Source: Pseudanabaenales cyanobacterium (GTDB lineage: Bacteria > Cyanobacteriota > Cyanobacteriia > Phormidesmidales > Phormidesmidaceae). From it: 6,277 bases of DNA. The stretch covers positions 1 to 6,277 of the forward strand of contig JAKSDM010001109.1 of the NCBI GenBank assembly GCA_022360135.1, written 5' to 3'. Made by a program: the position numbers and the translations under genes. The notes beneath the pieces were generated by a model. That model had not been told where the DNA came from and searched no databases. It was given only the letters and a program-made list of their open reading frames with translations. Of the stretch, positions 5,417 to 6,277 are shown one piece after another; within the stretch, counting starts at the first letter, position 1, and the number at the start of each line of letters is the position of its first letter.

Positions 5417-5446
5417 GCCAGCTTCGGAGTGAATGGTAACGCTGGC
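5417..5446 (-). promoter_or_regulatory. Hairpin over the tenA ribosome-binding region
   Basis: On the minus strand GCCAGC (5446-5441) pairs with GCTGGC (5422-5417) over an 18-base loop. The 3' arm ends three bases before the tenA ATG, so a folded stem would occupy the space where the ribosome binds. This is seen directly; control of translation by it is an inference. Confidence 0.35.
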
Positions 5447-5488
5447 TTCTTATGATAACGGTTCGGCAAACTAACCCAATCGCAACCT

Positions 5489-5514
5489 TAGGGGCGCAAG
5501 GCTGTGCGCCCCTA
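5489..5514. repeat. GC-rich 10-bp inverted repeat (intergenic hairpin)
   Basis: TAGGGGCGCA (5489-5498) and TGCGCCCCTA (5505-5514) are perfect reverse complements around AGGCTG. I recall very similar hairpins scattered between genes of filamentous cyanobacteria, so it is probably a copy of a dispersed palindromic repeat. It lies in the tenA leader, or just upstream of it if tenA starts nearer its own ATG. No T-run follows on either strand. Confidence 0.7.
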
Positions 5515-5731
5515 GCGCAGATAGTCTTATAAAATATTCCAAAAAAATGAGATTTGATTAAATTGCGAATCCCGAGGCGACATCGATCGAAATTACCTCA
5601 ATGAAATCACCCGAAAACTCAGAATCTCAACGGCGTAAATTAAGTATATCCACGCATGTAACCAGGCGATATAACGGGATAATTAAATCACACGCAAGGC
5701 ATAGCGACAAAAACGGATAAACCCTGATAAC

Positions 5732-5760
5732 ACCCCCTGGAGGCGCTCTCAGGGGGTTTC
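5732..5760 (+). terminator. Strong intrinsic-terminator-like hairpin
   Basis: ACCCCCTGGAG and CTC-T-CAGGGGGT form an 11-bp stem with one bulged T and a GCG loop (5732-5757), followed on the + strand by TTTCCTCT. On the minus strand the hairpin lies 121 bp after the phoX stop and is followed by GTTATC, so it may also serve phoX. No + strand gene is recognised just upstream. Confidence 0.6.
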
Positions 5761-5877
5761 CTCTGGGCCAATATAATTTTCTCCTGTAGCGGTTTAATCC
5801 TCAAAATGGCTACTCTCTTATGGATCAGTAACCACTCACTGCATTGATTCGCTTCATCGAACATAAGTCACTGCTGA

Positions 5878-6277
5878 CTAGCCCGTAATGACACCTCCAT
5901 CTAAGCGTCGGATAGCAACAACCGATGGCTTCGGAAAATCAGTGGTTGCTTTACCGGGCCAATTTGACCCGATAGGCACTTTGCGAGACTGCATGAATTC
6001 TTGTCCATCGGTGGTTTTCATAGCGAATTGACGGGTTTCCGAGGCCATATTCTCGCGCCTCCCGTAGGTTTCACCCGGATGTTGAGCTGACATAAACAAA
6101 GTTGTTTGATCCTGAGTGAAGAAAGGTCCTGTCATTTCACACTCCATGGGTCCATAGCCAAACATGTAAGTTTCACCCGCATCCGCACCTGAAGTCGGTA
6201 TGAACCAGATAGAGTTGTTGCCAAATAGGCCCCGTAGGTTGGATTGACTGACGGGATTGCCCACTGCATCGATTCGA
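5878..6277 (-). CDS. phoX: PhoX-family alkaline phosphatase (DUF839), C-terminal part only
   Basis: PhoX enzymes are exported, calcium- and iron-dependent phosphatases that release phosphate from organic esters under phosphate starvation. Only the last 132 or so residues are present; the gene continues beyond the right edge. Seen: RIDAVGNPVSQSNLRGLFGN, then SIWFIPTSGADAGETYMFGY, and the family's C-terminal signature GPMECEMTGPFF...TTLFMSAQHPGE, where the Glu and the His/Pro/Gly/Glu block are typical of DUF839 proteins. The end (FPKPSVVAIRRLDGGVITG) is a usual PhoX terminus, so the stop TAG at 5880-5878 looks genuine. The GTG at 6264 is an internal valine, because the frame stays open and family-like to the edge. 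With phoD about 2.2 kb away, this makes a locus with two different secreted phosphatases. Confidence 0.85.
   Translation of the reverse strand, partial: RIDAVGNPVSQSNLRGLFGNNSIWFIPTSGADAGETYMFGYGPMECEMTGPFFTQDQTTLFMSAQHPGETYGRRENMASETRQFAMKTTDGQEFMQSRKVPIGSNWPGKATTDFPKPSVVAIRRLDGGVITG

Larger units (their letters stand above)
5414..5877. other. Intergenic region between phoX and tenA
   Basis: I find no protein gene in these 464 bp. Reading towards tenA (minus strand), it holds a terminator-like hairpin (5732-5757), about 180 bp of plain sequence, a weak sigma70-like promoter for tenA (TTAATC at 5561-5556, 17 bp, AATATT at 5538-5533), a GC-rich 10-bp hairpin, and a small hairpin at the tenA start. 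The segment 5540-5730 has no recognised RNA family but lies just before a hairpin with a T-run on the + strand. Confidence 0.6.

Noticed and set aside
5414..5600. TPP riboswitch in the tenA leader
   Set aside because: I looked for the conserved CUGAGA and the later conserved thi-box segment on the minus strand and did not find them in the right arrangement.
6262..6264. GTG as the start of a short complete gene at the right edge
   Set aside because: The frame remains open upstream to the window edge and the residues fit the inside of a PhoX protein, so the gene is cut by the window rather than short.
5837..6276. 15-bp near-identical direct repeat (5837-5851 and 6262-6276, one mismatch)
   Set aside because: About one such near match is expected by chance in a window of this size, and nothing at either site suggests an attachment site or duplicated gene end.

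Overview
The window looks like a piece of a cyanobacterial chromosome. The evidence is two perfect copies of the HIP1 octamer GCGATCGC (2139-2146 and 4450-4457), a TIR protein with a linker typical of cyanobacterial TIR proteins, a Tat-exported PhoD together with a PhoX, and a GC-rich intergenic hairpin of a kind common in filamentous cyanobacteria. No rRNA, tRNA, CRISPR array or intact insertion sequence is visible. The genus cannot be fixed from this sequence alone.

Left part (1-1528, + strand): an A+T-rich pair of genes. The first encodes a TIR domain with a predicted NADase-type glutamate. Its reading frame closes at 550, but the family linker and two or three membrane helices continue without a gap in the -1 frame up to 909. 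Two slippery heptamers (A AAA AAA at 508-514 and A AAA AAG at 535-541) lie in the right phase for a -1 shift. The locus could therefore make a soluble 161-residue TIR protein and a 281-residue membrane-anchored TIR protein. A simple frameshift mutation is the main alternative. An ICMT-like membrane methyltransferase follows 43 bp later and may be co-transcribed.

Middle (1529-3674): about 520 bp without a convincing gene, holding two perfect palindromes and a weak candidate Pho box, leads into phoD. This encodes a 540-residue, Tat-exported phosphatase/phosphodiesterase in which Asp appears to stand at the usual iron-ligand Cys position.

Right part (3675-6277, - strand): reading in the direction of transcription, these are the 3' end of phoX (the gene starts beyond the right edge), a 464-bp spacer with strong hairpins, tenA (thiaminase II, thiamin pyrimidine salvage), and a DUF4231/SLATT-type two-helix membrane protein. 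phoD and the SLATT gene converge on a 264-bp spacer that contains short tandem duplications.

Functionally, phoD and phoX point to scavenging of organic phosphate outside the cytoplasm. tenA is a nutrient salvage gene. The TIR-membrane gene and the SLATT gene both belong to families associated with bacterial immunity or conflict, but nothing shows that they act together. The most unusual signal is the possible programmed frameshift that would decide whether the TIR domain is soluble or membrane-bound.
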